From Streptomyces coeruleorubidus (GTDB lineage Bacteria; Actinomycetota; Actinomycetes; Streptomycetales; Streptomycetaceae): a stretch of DNA of 64,000 nucleotides. The notes below the pieces were generated by a model. The model made no database searches, had not been told where the DNA came from, and saw nothing but the letters and a program-made list of their open reading frames with translations. The first letter of the stretch is position 1, and each line of letters begins with the position of its first letter. The position numbers and the translations under genes were made by a program. Of this stretch, positions 26,967-35,050 are shown piece after piece. The DNA is taken from NCBI RefSeq assembly GCF_028885415.1, contig NZ_CP118527.1:2170001-2234000 (forward strand), in the 5' to 3' direction.

Positions 26967-28496
26967 ATGTCTCATCTGTGTTCCAGACGTCGGCTCGCCC
27001 TTGCCGTGCCCGTCGTGCTGTCCCTGACGGCCTCGCTGGGCTTCCTGCCCGCCGCCGCGTCGGCGGCCCCGCGCGCCGAGTCGGCCGCGCAGACGGCGAA
27101 CGCGCCGAAGCTGGCGTACGTCGTCAACACCAAGGTGGACCGTCGCACGATCGCGTCGGTGAAGAAGGCGGTCGGCGCGGCCGACGGCTCGGTCGTGGCC
27201 ACGTACGAGCGAATCGGCGTGATCGTCGCCCACTCCTCGAACCCCGACTTCGCCAAGACCATGCGCACGGTGCGCGGGGTCCAGTCGGCGGGTGCGACGC
27301 GGACGGCGCCACTGACCGCCGCGGGGACCAAGGAAGAGGGCGCCGTCGAGTACCTGACGGCCGCCCAGGCCGAGCGCACCGAGGCCGCCTCGGCGCAGAC
27401 GCCCGAGAGCGAGCCCCTCGAGGCCGACCAGTGGGATCTGCGCACGATCGGCGCCGACAAGGCCGCGAAGATCAACCCGGGCAGCCGCAAGGTGACCGTC
27501 GCCGTGATCGACACCGGCGTGGACGACACCCACCCCGACATCGCCCCGAACTTCTCCGCGTCCCAGTCCGCGAACTGCGCCGGCGGCAAGCCCGACACCA
27601 GCGAGGGCGCCTGGCGGCCGTACACCCCGGAGGACTACCACGGCACGCACGTGGCCGGTGAGATCGCCGCCGCGCGCAACGGAATCGGCGTGGCGGGCGT
27701 CGCACCTGGTGTGAAGGTCTCCAGCATCAACGTGACCGACCGGGCGAGCGGTCTCTTCTACCCGGAGAGCGTGGTGTGCGCCTTCGTGTTCGCCGCCGAC
27801 CACGGCGTCGAGATCACGAACAACAGCTACTACGTCGATCCGTGGCTGTACAACTGCATGGACGACCCGGACCAGCGGGCCATCGTCGACGCGGTCAACA
27901 GGGCGCAGCTGTACGCGCAGAAGAAGGGCACGCTCAACGTCGCCGCGGCGGGCAACTCCAACCACGACCTGGACGCGGACGCGATCGTCGACGACTCCAG
28001 CCCGAACGACACCACGCCCGTCGAGCGCACCATCGACCCGCACGAGTGCTTCGACATACCGACCCAGCTGCCGGGTGTCGTCACGGTGAGCTCGACCGGC
28101 GTCGACAACGAGAAGTCGTACTTCTCGACGTACGGCAAGGGTGTCGTCGACGTCGCGGCGCCGGGCGGCGACCGGCGCTACCAGATACCGGACACGCCCT
28201 CGAAGGACGGCCGCATCCTGTCCACCATGCCGAACGGCGCGTACGGCTTCCTCCAGGGCACCTCGATGGCCTCCCCGCACGCCTCCGGTGTGGCCGCGCT
28301 GCTGAAGTCCAAGCACCCGTGGGCGTCCCCGGCCCGGCTTCAGGCGATGCTGAAGGCGCAAGCCGACCGGACCGCCTGCCCCGAGTCGTACGACCAGGAC
28401 GGTGACGGCACGCAGGACGCGGTGTGCGAGGGCGGCGAGCGCGTCAACGGCTTCTACGGGTACGGCATCGTCAACGCGCTGCGCGCGGTCGAGTGA
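26967..28496 (+). CDS. Secreted subtilisin-like serine protease (S8), copy 1
   Basis: 509 residues. Signal peptide (RRLALAVPVVLSLTASLGFLPAAASA), then an I9-like propeptide (about 48-118, YVVNTKVD...GVQSAGATRTAPL). The catalytic triad is D182 (VIDTGVDDTHPD), H225 (HGTHVAGEIAA) and S433 (GTSMASPH), with oxyanion N330 (AAAGN). A C-terminal acidic segment DQDGDGTQDAVCEG resembles a calcium loop, and paired Cys are present. ATG at 26967 was chosen for the signal peptide and the GGAG site upstream. It lies 59 bases before a paralogue with the same architecture, so the pair arose by tandem duplication. Confidence 0.93.
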   Translation: MSHLCSRRRLALAVPVVLSLTASLGFLPAAASAAPRAESAAQTANAPKLAYVVNTKVDRRTIASVKKAVGAADGSVVATYERIGVIVAHSSNPDFAKTMRTVRGVQSAGATRTAPLTAAGTKEEGAVEYLTAAQAERTEAASAQTPESEPLEADQWDLRTIGADKAAKINPGSRKVTVAVIDTGVDDTHPDIAPNFSASQSANCAGGKPDTSEGAWRPYTPEDYHGTHVAGEIAAARNGIGVAGVAPGVKVSSINVTDRASGLFYPESVVCAFVFAADHGVEITNNSYYVDPWLYNCMDDPDQRAIVDAVNRAQLYAQKKGTLNVAAAGNSNHDLDADAIVDDSSPNDTTPVERTIDPHECFDIPTQLPGVVTVSSTGVDNEKSYFSTYGKGVVDVAAPGGDRRYQIPDTPSKDGRILSTMPNGAYGFLQGTSMASPHASGVAALLKSKHPWASPARLQAMLKAQADRTACPESYDQDGDGTQDAVCEGGERVNGFYGYGIVNALRAVE

Positions 28497-28555
28497 CGCG
28501 CGCTTCCCAGACCTCTCGCACAGTCCGCCCGTACCGCGAACGAACTGGAGACACC

Positions 28556-30076
28556 ATGACAGCGCCGCACGCGCGCTACCGCCGCGCCGTCGCGATCCCG
28601 GCCGGGATGGCCATGGCCACGGCCCTGGCGTTCCTGCCGAACACCACGGCCACGGCCGCCGACGAGGCGCCCGCGGCGGTCTCGGCCGACGCGACCTCGC
28701 TCAGCTACGTCGTCAACGTCAAGCCGGGCCACGGCACTTCGGCGTACGTGAAGAAGGCCGTCGGCAAGGCCGGCGGCACGATCGTGACGTCGTACGACCA
28801 GATCGGCGTCATCGTCGTCCACTCCACGAACCCCGACTTCGCCGAGACGATCCGCACGGTCCGCGGCGTGCAGTCGGCCGGCGCCACCCGCACCGCGCCG
28901 CTGCCCACGGCGGTGACGGCCGACCTGGGCACGCCCAAGGTGCTGAGCGCGGCCGAGGTGGCCAGGGCCGAGGCCCCCGCCGGACAGGACCCGCTGGAGC
29001 CCCAGCAGTGGGACCTGCCCGCCATCAAGGCGGACAAGGCGCACGAGAAGTCGCTGGGCAGCAAGAAGGTCACCGTCGCCGTGATCGACACCGGCGTCGA
29101 CGACACCCACCCCGACATCGCGCCCAACTTCGACCGCGGCGCGTCGGTCAACTGCGTGTCGGGCAAGCCGGACACGTCCGACGGGGCCTGGCGGCCGGGC
29201 GCCTCGGAGAGCCCGCACGGCACGCACGTGGCGGGTGAGATCGCCGCCGCGAAGAACGGCGTCGGCATGACCGGTGTCGCGCCCGGGGTGAAGGTCTCCG
29301 GCATCAAGGTGTCCAACCCGGACGGCTTCTTCTACACGGAGGCCGTGGTGTGCGGCTTCGTGTGGGCGGCCGAGCACGGGGTGGACGTCACCAACAACAG
29401 CTATTACACCGACCCGTGGTACTTCAACTGCAAGAACGACCCGGACCAGAAGGCGCTGCTGGACGCGGTCACCCGGGCCTCGCGGTACGCGGAGAAGAAG
29501 GGCGCGGTCAACGTCGCTGCGGCCGGCAACGAGAACTACGACCTCGCGGCCGACGAGATCACCGACCCGTCGTCGCCGAACGACTCCACGCCGGGCGAGC
29601 GGGTCGTGGACCCGTCCGAGTGCCTCGACATCCCGACCCAGCTGCCGGGCGTCGTCACGGTCGCCTCGACGGGCGCGAAGGGCATCAAGTCGTCCTTCTC
29701 CAACTACGGGCTGGGCGTCGCCGACATAGCCGCCCCGGGCGGCGACTCGACCGCCTACCAGAAGCCGGAGCCGCCGGCCACGAGCGGGCTGATCCTGGGC
29801 ACGCTGCCAGGCGGCAAGTGGGGCTACATGGCCGGTACGTCGATGGCGTCCCCGCACGTCGCGGGCGTCGCGGCCCTCATCAAGTCGACGCACCCGTACG
29901 CCACTCCGGCCCTGGTGAAGGCCCTCCTGTACGCACAAGCCGACGCCACGCCGTGCACGGACCCGTACGACATCAACGCCGATGGCAAGATCGACGCGGT
30001 GTGCGAGGGCTCGAAGAACCGCAACGGCTTCTACGGGTGGGGCATCGCGGACGCGCTGGACGCGGTGACCAAGTAG
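28556..30076 (+). CDS. Secreted subtilisin-like serine protease (S8), copy 2
   Basis: 506 residues, paralogous to the preceding protein along its full length (identical stretches include VIDTGVDDTHPDIAPNF and RTVRGVQSAGATRTAPL). Signal peptide ends near residue 35; propeptide about 49-117. Catalytic D178, H221 and S429; oxyanion N325. The C-terminal DINADGKIDAVCEG is again a calcium-loop-like segment. The start ATG at 28556 has CTGGAG 6 bases upstream. A 12-bp hairpin follows the gene, so both proteases may be made from one transcript. Likely extracellular protein turnover or processing during growth and development. Confidence 0.93.
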   Translation: MTAPHARYRRAVAIPAGMAMATALAFLPNTTATAADEAPAAVSADATSLSYVVNVKPGHGTSAYVKKAVGKAGGTIVTSYDQIGVIVVHSTNPDFAETIRTVRGVQSAGATRTAPLPTAVTADLGTPKVLSAAEVARAEAPAGQDPLEPQQWDLPAIKADKAHEKSLGSKKVTVAVIDTGVDDTHPDIAPNFDRGASVNCVSGKPDTSDGAWRPGASESPHGTHVAGEIAAAKNGVGMTGVAPGVKVSGIKVSNPDGFFYTEAVVCGFVWAAEHGVDVTNNSYYTDPWYFNCKNDPDQKALLDAVTRASRYAEKKGAVNVAAAGNENYDLAADEITDPSSPNDSTPGERVVDPSECLDIPTQLPGVVTVASTGAKGIKSSFSNYGLGVADIAAPGGDSTAYQKPEPPATSGLILGTLPGGKWGYMAGTSMASPHVAGVAALIKSTHPYATPALVKALLYAQADATPCTDPYDINADGKIDAVCEGSKNRNGFYGWGIADALDAVTK

Positions 30077-30096
30077 AGCTCGTATGGAGGTAGTCC

Positions 30097-30124
30097 GGGC
30101 CGGGCGGGGGCACCCGCCCGGCCC
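30097..30124 (+). terminator. Terminator of the subtilase pair
   Basis: Perfect 12-bp stem GGGCCGGGCGGG / CCCGCCCGGCCC with a GGCA loop, 20 bases after the stop of the second protease gene. Confidence 0.85.
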
Positions 30125-30153
30125 GCTGCGTCCCTGCGGCAGGATCCCTTGTC

Positions 30154-30684
30154 ATGGACGTGTACGAAGATCACTTGACCTGGGCTGCCGAACCGGTGAG
30201 GCCGCGGTGGCAATTGGCCCTGCGGTTCGCGGGGAGCATCGTGTGGTTTCCGGTGGTGTGCGTGCTGTGGGTGGCGGTCGCGGCGGTGTTGTTCGTCGTC
30301 GGCCTGTTCGCCGACGGGATCGCGGCTGTCAGCGACAGATTCGAACGCGCCTACATGAACTTCTTCGACGCGACGCTGGGCCGTGTCGCGCGTCTGGCCT
30401 CGTGGTGTGTGACCTGGCCGGAGCTGCGCCATGAGGGGGACACCGACTACTACAAATCGCGCGTGGACAAGGTGGTGGGCAACTGGACCGCCCGGGCCTC
30501 GGCGCCGATCGAACCGAAGAAGGCGCGGCCACCTGTGGAGTGCGAGATACCGCTGCGCGACTACCGCGGCGTAGGCGGCCGGTACGTCGCCGAGGTGGCG
30601 CTCGCGCAGGGATGGGAGCTGCGGCCGACGGACGTGCGCAAGGAAGTCCGGTTGTGGTGGTCGGCCGCGTCGAAGGCCGCCTGA
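30154..30684 (+). CDS. Membrane-associated protein of unknown function
   Basis: 176 residues. One long hydrophobic segment (IVWFPVVCVLWVAVAAVLFVVGLFA), then a soluble C-terminal domain with CEIPLRDYRGVGGRYVAEVALAQGWELR. I do not recognise the family. The latter phrase (DYRGVGGRYVAEVALAQGW) looks like a conserved compact domain seen in other Streptomyces hypothetical proteins, from memory. ATG at 30154, with AGGA 10 bases upstream. Monocistronic between a terminator and a CopD-like gene. Confidence 0.65.
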   Translation: MDVYEDHLTWAAEPVRPRWQLALRFAGSIVWFPVVCVLWVAVAAVLFVVGLFADGIAAVSDRFERAYMNFFDATLGRVARLASWCVTWPELRHEGDTDYYKSRVDKVVGNWTARASAPIEPKKARPPVECEIPLRDYRGVGGRYVAEVALAQGWELRPTDVRKEVRLWWSAASKAA

Positions 30685-30736
30685 GTCCGTCCTCGAGGAT
30701 TTGCCCAGCCATGTGAAGGTTGGTGAAGATCTCGGG

Positions 30737-31711
30737 GTGACCTTGACAAGACCCGTCGCCGTGCTGGTGCTGGTGACGCTGGCCGCGCTGATCCCGCTGC
30801 TCGGCCCGACCACCGCGCTGCACGGCACCGGGGAGGCCGCCGCGCCCGGCGTCGGCGGCATAGCCCTGCTGCGTACGGTGCTGTTCGCGGCCCTGTGCGT
30901 ACCGATGGGCGAGCTGTTCGTGAACCGGCTGGCGCGTTCCGTGCCGGGCGCGGAGAAGGCCACCGGCCACCCGGTCGTGCCCCGCAGTTGGTCAGCGTTC
31001 GCGGCCGCCGCCGGTTTCGTCGCCGCTCTCGGGCTCGCCTCGGTCGTGGCCACGGGCAATCTCGTCCCTGACGGTCTGTCGGACATCGACGTCGGCGGGC
31101 TTTATGCGTCCCGGGACGGCAAGCTCGCCCTGCTGGAGGTCAACGCGTTCCTCGTGGCGGGGCTGTGTGCCCTCTCGCGCCGGCCGGCCACGCAGCTGTG
31201 GCCGCTGGCCGCCGTGGTGATCGCCGAGGCCCTGCGCGCGCACCCCGCGACCGAGCACGCCCCGCTCACCGGCTCCGGGCTGACGCTGGTCCACCTGACC
31301 TGTGCGGCGCTGTGGGCGGGCGGTCTGCTGCACGCGCTGCGCACGCTGCGGCTGTGGCACGGCCGGTACGGCACGGAGGCGGGCGCGGCCCTGCTGGGTC
31401 TCTACGCGCGCGTGGCGGCCGTTCTGCTCGCCGCCATCACCGCGACGGGCGCGTGGAGTTCACTGCGGCGGATGCCGCCGGAGACGATCCTGGAGCAGCT
31501 GACGGCGACGGCGTACGGGCGTGCCCTGCTCGCCAAGGTGCTCCTCGTGGCCGCCGTCGCCGCCGTCGCCCTGTCGGCACGGCGGCGGCTGCGCCGGGCG
31601 GCCGATCCGCTGACCGCCTGTGCGCCGGCGCGGGCGGAGGTGGTCGCGCTGGGCCTGGTGGTCGCCGTGTCAGGACTGCTGACGACCCTTCCCCTCCCCA
31701 TCCGCTGGTGA
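30737..31711 (+). CDS. CopD-like (copper resistance D domain) membrane protein
   Basis: 324 residues with about eight membrane helices. Features: LTLVHLTCAALWAGGLLHAL (family HxxxxxxWxG region, typical of CopD), ATGAWSSL, and LLAKVLLVAAVAAVALSARRRL at the end. CopD proteins help move copper across the membrane; several relatives have unrelated or unknown roles, and no CopC or copper gene is nearby. The start is uncertain: GTG 30737 (used; membrane helix follows at once), GTG 30716 or TTG 30701 in the same frame. The stop lies inside a 20-bp repeat array. Confidence 0.75.
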   Translation: MTLTRPVAVLVLVTLAALIPLLGPTTALHGTGEAAAPGVGGIALLRTVLFAALCVPMGELFVNRLARSVPGAEKATGHPVVPRSWSAFAAAAGFVAALGLASVVATGNLVPDGLSDIDVGGLYASRDGKLALLEVNAFLVAGLCALSRRPATQLWPLAAVVIAEALRAHPATEHAPLTGSGLTLVHLTCAALWAGGLLHALRTLRLWHGRYGTEAGAALLGLYARVAAVLLAAITATGAWSSLRRMPPETILEQLTATAYGRALLAKVLLVAAVAAVALSARRRLRRAADPLTACAPARAEVVALGLVVAVSGLLTTLPLPIRW

Positions 31712-31758
31712 CGCTCACCAACCGCTGGTGACGTTCCCCATCCACTGATGAGCCTCAG
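31699..31758. repeat. Three degenerate 20-bp tandem repeats across two convergent stops
   Basis: Units: CATCCGCTGGTGACGCTCAC (31699-31718), CAACCGCTGGTGACGTTCCC (31719-31738), CATCCACTGATGAGCCTCAG (31739-31758). The stop of the CopD-like gene lies in the first unit and the stop of the lysoplasmalogenase gene in the third. Confidence 0.8.
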
Positions 31759-32435
31759 ACGGCGCGCATCTCTCCGTACGTCGCGGCCGGCGCCCTGCGC
31801 GCGTTGAGCGCCCCGAGCGTGCCGCCCGCCAGGAGGACCTGTGCGGCGATGTAGGTGAGCATGATCCAGAAGTCCGGCCCGGGCGGCTGCGGCCAGTCGG
31901 CGACGCCGGTCGCGATGAGCGTGTCGGAGAGCAGGAAGAGCGCACCGCCGAGTCCGGTGAAGAGGCCGAGCCGGATGGCGGCCCTGTACGCCATGGCCGT
32001 GAGCAGGAGGCTGTACCCGGCGACGGGCAGGCGCAGATCCGCGGGCAGGTCCGTCCACAGCAGCGCGACGGTCGTGACGAGGGCGGTGGCGTACCCCAGG
32101 GCGAGCAGGCCCGCACGCGCGCGTGGGACCGCGTACCGGCTGCCGTGCCTCTGGAAGAGGACCAGGTAGCAGACGTGCCCCGCCGCGAAACAGCCCATAC
32201 CGGCGAGGAAGGCCGGCTCGGCGTCGGACAGCAGCAGCACGTCACCGCCCCAGCCGAACAGCAGGGCGGCCACCAGCGACCGGGGTGCCCGGCGCAGGAC
32301 GGCCCAGAGGGCCAGGAGCGGCATCAGCAGCGGCTTGGCGACGGCGTGCCCGGCGTCGAAACCGGCCGCCAGGGAGACGAGGTCGACGACGACGGCGAGA
32401 CCGAGGGCGCCGAGGAGGAGCCGGGAGCGGCTCAC
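31755..32435 (-). CDS. YhhN/TMEM86-family lysoplasmalogenase
   Basis: 226 residues, about eight membrane helices, the normal YhhN size. Family features: AKPLLMPLLALW near the N-terminus, ALLFGWGGDVLLL (conserved GD), FLAGMGCFAAGHVCYLVLF (conserved GxxxFxxxHxxY), and ALFLLSDTLIA (conserved FxxSDxxLA). The eukaryotic member TMEM86B hydrolyses the vinyl-ether bond of lysoplasmalogens; relatives share the catalytic Asp residues seen here. GTG start at 32433-32435 overlaps the stop of the upstream sterol-desaturase-like gene (GTGA), which fixes the start and shows translational coupling. Confidence 0.88.
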   Translation of the reverse strand: MSRSRLLLGALGLAVVVDLVSLAAGFDAGHAVAKPLLMPLLALWAVLRRAPRSLVAALLFGWGGDVLLLSDAEPAFLAGMGCFAAGHVCYLVLFQRHGSRYAVPRARAGLLALGYATALVTTVALLWTDLPADLRLPVAGYSLLLTAMAYRAAIRLGLFTGLGGALFLLSDTLIATGVADWPQPPGPDFWIMLTYIAAQVLLAGGTLGALNARRAPAATYGEMRAV

Positions 32436-33346
32436 GCCGAGGTGCTCTTCCCGACGGGCGACGAGGCCGGGGCCGGAGCCTCGGTCGTCTCGGTGGTGAG
32501 CGCCGGTGCCGCAGCCGGCGCAGGCCCCCATCCCGGCCCCCGGAACACACGGCCCGCGCGCTCTCGCCAATCACGCGCCGCCTTCAGGTCCTTCGCGATG
32601 GACACGTACTCGTGCGTCGCCACCTTGAGCAAGTTGTACGTGTTGATGTTCTTGGTCAGTCCGTACACGGGCCGCACGGTCTCGGCGACGAAGGACCCGA
32701 ACAGCCGGTCCCAGACGATGAGGATGCCGCCGAAGTTGCGGTCCAGGTAGCCGCCCTGGGAGGCGTGGTGGACCCGGTGGTGCGAAGGCGTGTTGAAGAC
32801 GAACTCGAACCAGCGCGGCATCTTGTCGATCCGCTCGGTGTGGATCCAGAACTGGTAGACGAGGTTCGCGGAGGAGCAGAACGCGAGGGCGGCCGGGTGC
32901 ACCCCGGCGGCGATGAGGGGGACGTAGAACGGCCACACGGTCAGGGACGTCCAGGGCTGACGCAGCGCGGTGGTGAAGTTGAACTTCCGGCTGGAGTGGT
33001 GGACGACGTGGCAGGCCCACAGGATGCGGATGACGTGGTGGCCGCGGTGGGACCAGTAGTAGAAGAAGTCCTGCGCGAGCAGCATCAGCGGGACGGTCCA
33101 CCACAGGACGGGCACGCGCAGGGGCGTGAGTTCGTAGAGGGCCGTGTACAGGGCGACGATCGGGATCTTCCAGAGGAAGTCGAAGGCGAGGCTGCCGAGA
33201 CCCATGCCGATGCTCGTCGCGGCGTCCTTCGCCTCGTAGCCCGCCGCGTCCTCGTCGGGGTGGAGGCGGTAGCTCACCATCTCGACCACGGCGAGCAGTA
33301 CAAAGGCGGGTATCGACCACAGCACGACATCGGGCAGGTTCGGCAT
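32432..33346 (-). CDS. Sterol desaturase/fatty acid hydroxylase family protein (AGMO-like)
   Basis: 304 residues, four to five membrane helices, di-iron enzyme family. The three His boxes are present: HRGHH (98-102 region), HVVHHSS, and HHRVHHA; further histidines (HTERID) complete the usual set. The family includes alkylglycerol monooxygenase, which opens ether bonds of alkylglycerols. It is co-translated with a YhhN lysoplasmalogenase, so both proteins may act on ether lipids. The C-terminal 40 residues are Pro/Ala-rich and probably disordered. The 252-base gap to the exonuclease gene contains its promoter region; no gene seen there. Confidence 0.88.
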   Translation of the reverse strand: MPNLPDVVLWSIPAFVLLAVVEMVSYRLHPDEDAAGYEAKDAATSIGMGLGSLAFDFLWKIPIVALYTALYELTPLRVPVLWWTVPLMLLAQDFFYYWSHRGHHVIRILWACHVVHHSSRKFNFTTALRQPWTSLTVWPFYVPLIAAGVHPAALAFCSSANLVYQFWIHTERIDKMPRWFEFVFNTPSHHRVHHASQGGYLDRNFGGILIVWDRLFGSFVAETVRPVYGLTKNINTYNLLKVATHEYVSIAKDLKAARDWRERAGRVFRGPGWGPAPAAAPALTTETTEAPAPASSPVGKSTSA

Positions 33347-33598
33347 GCCTGAACCGTAGGACCGCCGTCCTGCCCCGACCAGACGTTGTTACCCACAAGT
33401 ATTACCGACGGTACGCGCTTGCTTCTTGGCGATCTCCGCCAATTCGGCGAGGCCGTTCGGCCGGGCGACTGAGGGTCGATCAGGCGTACGCCTTGCGAAC
33501 GGACAGACCGGACAAGTCACCTGAGGGACCATCGGAAGAGCGGAGCTCGCGCACCTGACGGACGGCGGTGTCAGTCGTGGCCCGTATCCTCAGGAACC

Positions 33599-34600
33599 AT
33601 GCTGGAAGACCTGACGACCGCAGCGTTCTCTCCCACGGCGTGGCCGACCGCGTATCCCAAGGGGTACGCGGTCGTTGACGTGGAGACCACGGGCCTGGCC
33701 CGGGACGACCGCATCATCTCCGCGGCCGTCTACCGGCTGGACGCGCGCGGCGAGGTCGAGGACCACTGGTACACGGTGGTCAACCCGGAGCGTGACCCCG
33801 GCCCCGTGTGGATCCACGGACTGACGAGCGAGGCGCTCGAGGGCGCGCCCCTCTTCCAGGACATCGCCGAGGAGTTCACGGCCCGGCTCGAAGGCCGGGT
33901 GCTCGTCGCGCACAACGCCGTCTTCGACTGGCAGATGATCGCCCGGGAGTACGCGCGCGCGAAGTGCGAGGCGCCCGTGCGGCAGCGGCTGTGCACCATC
34001 GCCCTGTCGAAGGAGCTCGGGCTTCCGCTGCCCAACCACAAGCTGGAGTCCCTCGCCGCGCACTTCGGCGTCGTCCAGCGGCGGGCGCACCACGCGCTGG
34101 ACGACGCGCGCGTGCTGGCGGAGGCGTTCCGCCCCAGCCTCAGGGCCGCGGCGGCGAACGGCGTACGGCTGCCGCTGCACGAGTGCCGGCCGCTGACGGA
34201 GTGGTCGGACCGCCCTGCCACGCCCCGCATCGGCCAGCAGGCGGGCCCGCGAAGCTACGGCGCCTACCGCCAGACCAGTTGGCGCCCCTCCCGCAAGCGC
34301 CCCGCCTGCCCCTACCCCAACCCGGGGCGCTACGAGGCGGGCGGGCGGCTCAAGCAGGGCATGCGGGTCGCCTTCTCCGGCGACACCTCGACCGAGCGGG
34401 AGCTGCTGGAGGACCGGGCGACCGAGGCCGGGCTGCACGTGGCCACCAGCCTGTCCCGGCTGACCAGCCTGCTCGTCACGAACGACCCGGAGTCGGGCAC
34501 GTCCAAGGTGGTCAAGGCCCGGCAGTTCGGCACACCGATCGTGGACGAGGCGGCGTTCGGGCAACTCCTCTCGGATGTGGAGCCGGCGTCGGAGGGGTGA
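33599..34600 (+). CDS. DnaQ-like 3'-5' exonuclease with C-terminal BRCT-like region
   Basis: 333 residues. The DEDDh exonuclease domain is about 20-185: VVDVETTGL (D-x-E), LVAHNAVFDW (second D) and HHALDDAR (H and final D). The C-terminal part (about 250-325: GMRVAFSGDTSTERELLEDRA, VTSLLVTN-like phrase SRLTSLLVTNDPESGTSKV, GTPIVDEAAF) resembles a BRCT domain. Such proteins resemble the proofreading epsilon subunit of DNA polymerase III but are usually accessory repair exonucleases. ATG at 33599. Monocistronic. Confidence 0.88.
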   Translation: MLEDLTTAAFSPTAWPTAYPKGYAVVDVETTGLARDDRIISAAVYRLDARGEVEDHWYTVVNPERDPGPVWIHGLTSEALEGAPLFQDIAEEFTARLEGRVLVAHNAVFDWQMIAREYARAKCEAPVRQRLCTIALSKELGLPLPNHKLESLAAHFGVVQRRAHHALDDARVLAEAFRPSLRAAAANGVRLPLHECRPLTEWSDRPATPRIGQQAGPRSYGAYRQTSWRPSRKRPACPYPNPGRYEAGGRLKQGMRVAFSGDTSTERELLEDRATEAGLHVATSLSRLTSLLVTNDPESGTSKVVKARQFGTPIVDEAAFGQLLSDVEPASEG

Positions 34601-34700
34601 CCGTACGCGGAGCGGTGTCGCAGGGCGACCGCAGGGGGGAGCGGTACCGGACGGGCGACCGCAGGGGGAGCGGTACCGGAGGGGCGACCGTACGGACGGG
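34594..34700. repeat. Imperfect tandem repeats of 28-30 bp after the exonuclease gene
   Basis: Consensus GGGCGACCGCAGGGGGAGCG followed by GTACCGGA. Copies start at 34594 (overlapping the stop codon), 34623, 34653 and 34681 (truncated). Copies 2 and 3 are nearly identical apart from G-run length. No coding function seen. Confidence 0.8.
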
Positions 34701-34766
34701 TGATTGGCGGGCGACTCGCCCGGTGGCCGCTCGCCCGGGCCGGGGCGACGGCTCACCCTGTGGCGC

Positions 34767-35000
34767 ATGGCGACCTGTGAGGTATGTGGCAATCAGTACG
34801 GAATGACCTTCGAGGTGCACGCGCAGGGGGCGGTGCACGTCTTCGACTGCTTCGCCTGCGCGATCCACCGCATGGCCCCCATCTGCGAGCACTGCCGGGT
34901 ACAGATCATCGGCCAGGGCGTCGAGGTCGACGGCCACTGGTACTGCGGTGCCCACTGCGCCCGCGCGGAGGGAAAGGCGGGAATTGTCGACAAGGTCTGA
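34767..35000 (+). CDS. Small cysteine-rich zinc-binding protein
   Basis: 77 residues with four Cys/His clusters: CEVC (4-7), CFAC plus nearby H, CEHC and YCGAHC. These could bind two zinc ions in a treble-clef or LIM-like fold. No enzyme motif; related proteins in Streptomyces are uncharacterised. The ATG at 34767 has no strong ribosome-binding site; an in-frame GTG at 34704 would add 21 low-complexity residues. A 11-bp hairpin follows 21 bases after the stop, ending at the next start codon. Confidence 0.75.
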   Translation: MATCEVCGNQYGMTFEVHAQGAVHVFDCFACAIHRMAPICEHCRVQIIGQGVEVDGHWYCGAHCARAEGKAGIVDKV

Positions 35001-35021
35001 CCCCGTACCCGGCTGAATGCA

Positions 35022-35050
35022 CCCCACGACCGAGTTGTACGGTCGTGGGG
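35022..35050 (+). terminator. Perfect hairpin directly abutting the SURF1 start codon
   Basis: CCCCACGACCG (35022-35032) and CGGTCGTGGGG (35040-35050) form an 11-bp stem with a 7-base loop. It can end transcription of the zinc-protein gene. Its last base is the first base of the GTG start of the SURF1 gene, so no ribosome-binding site is free; either SURF1 mRNA is leaderless or the hairpin controls its translation. Confidence 0.7.
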
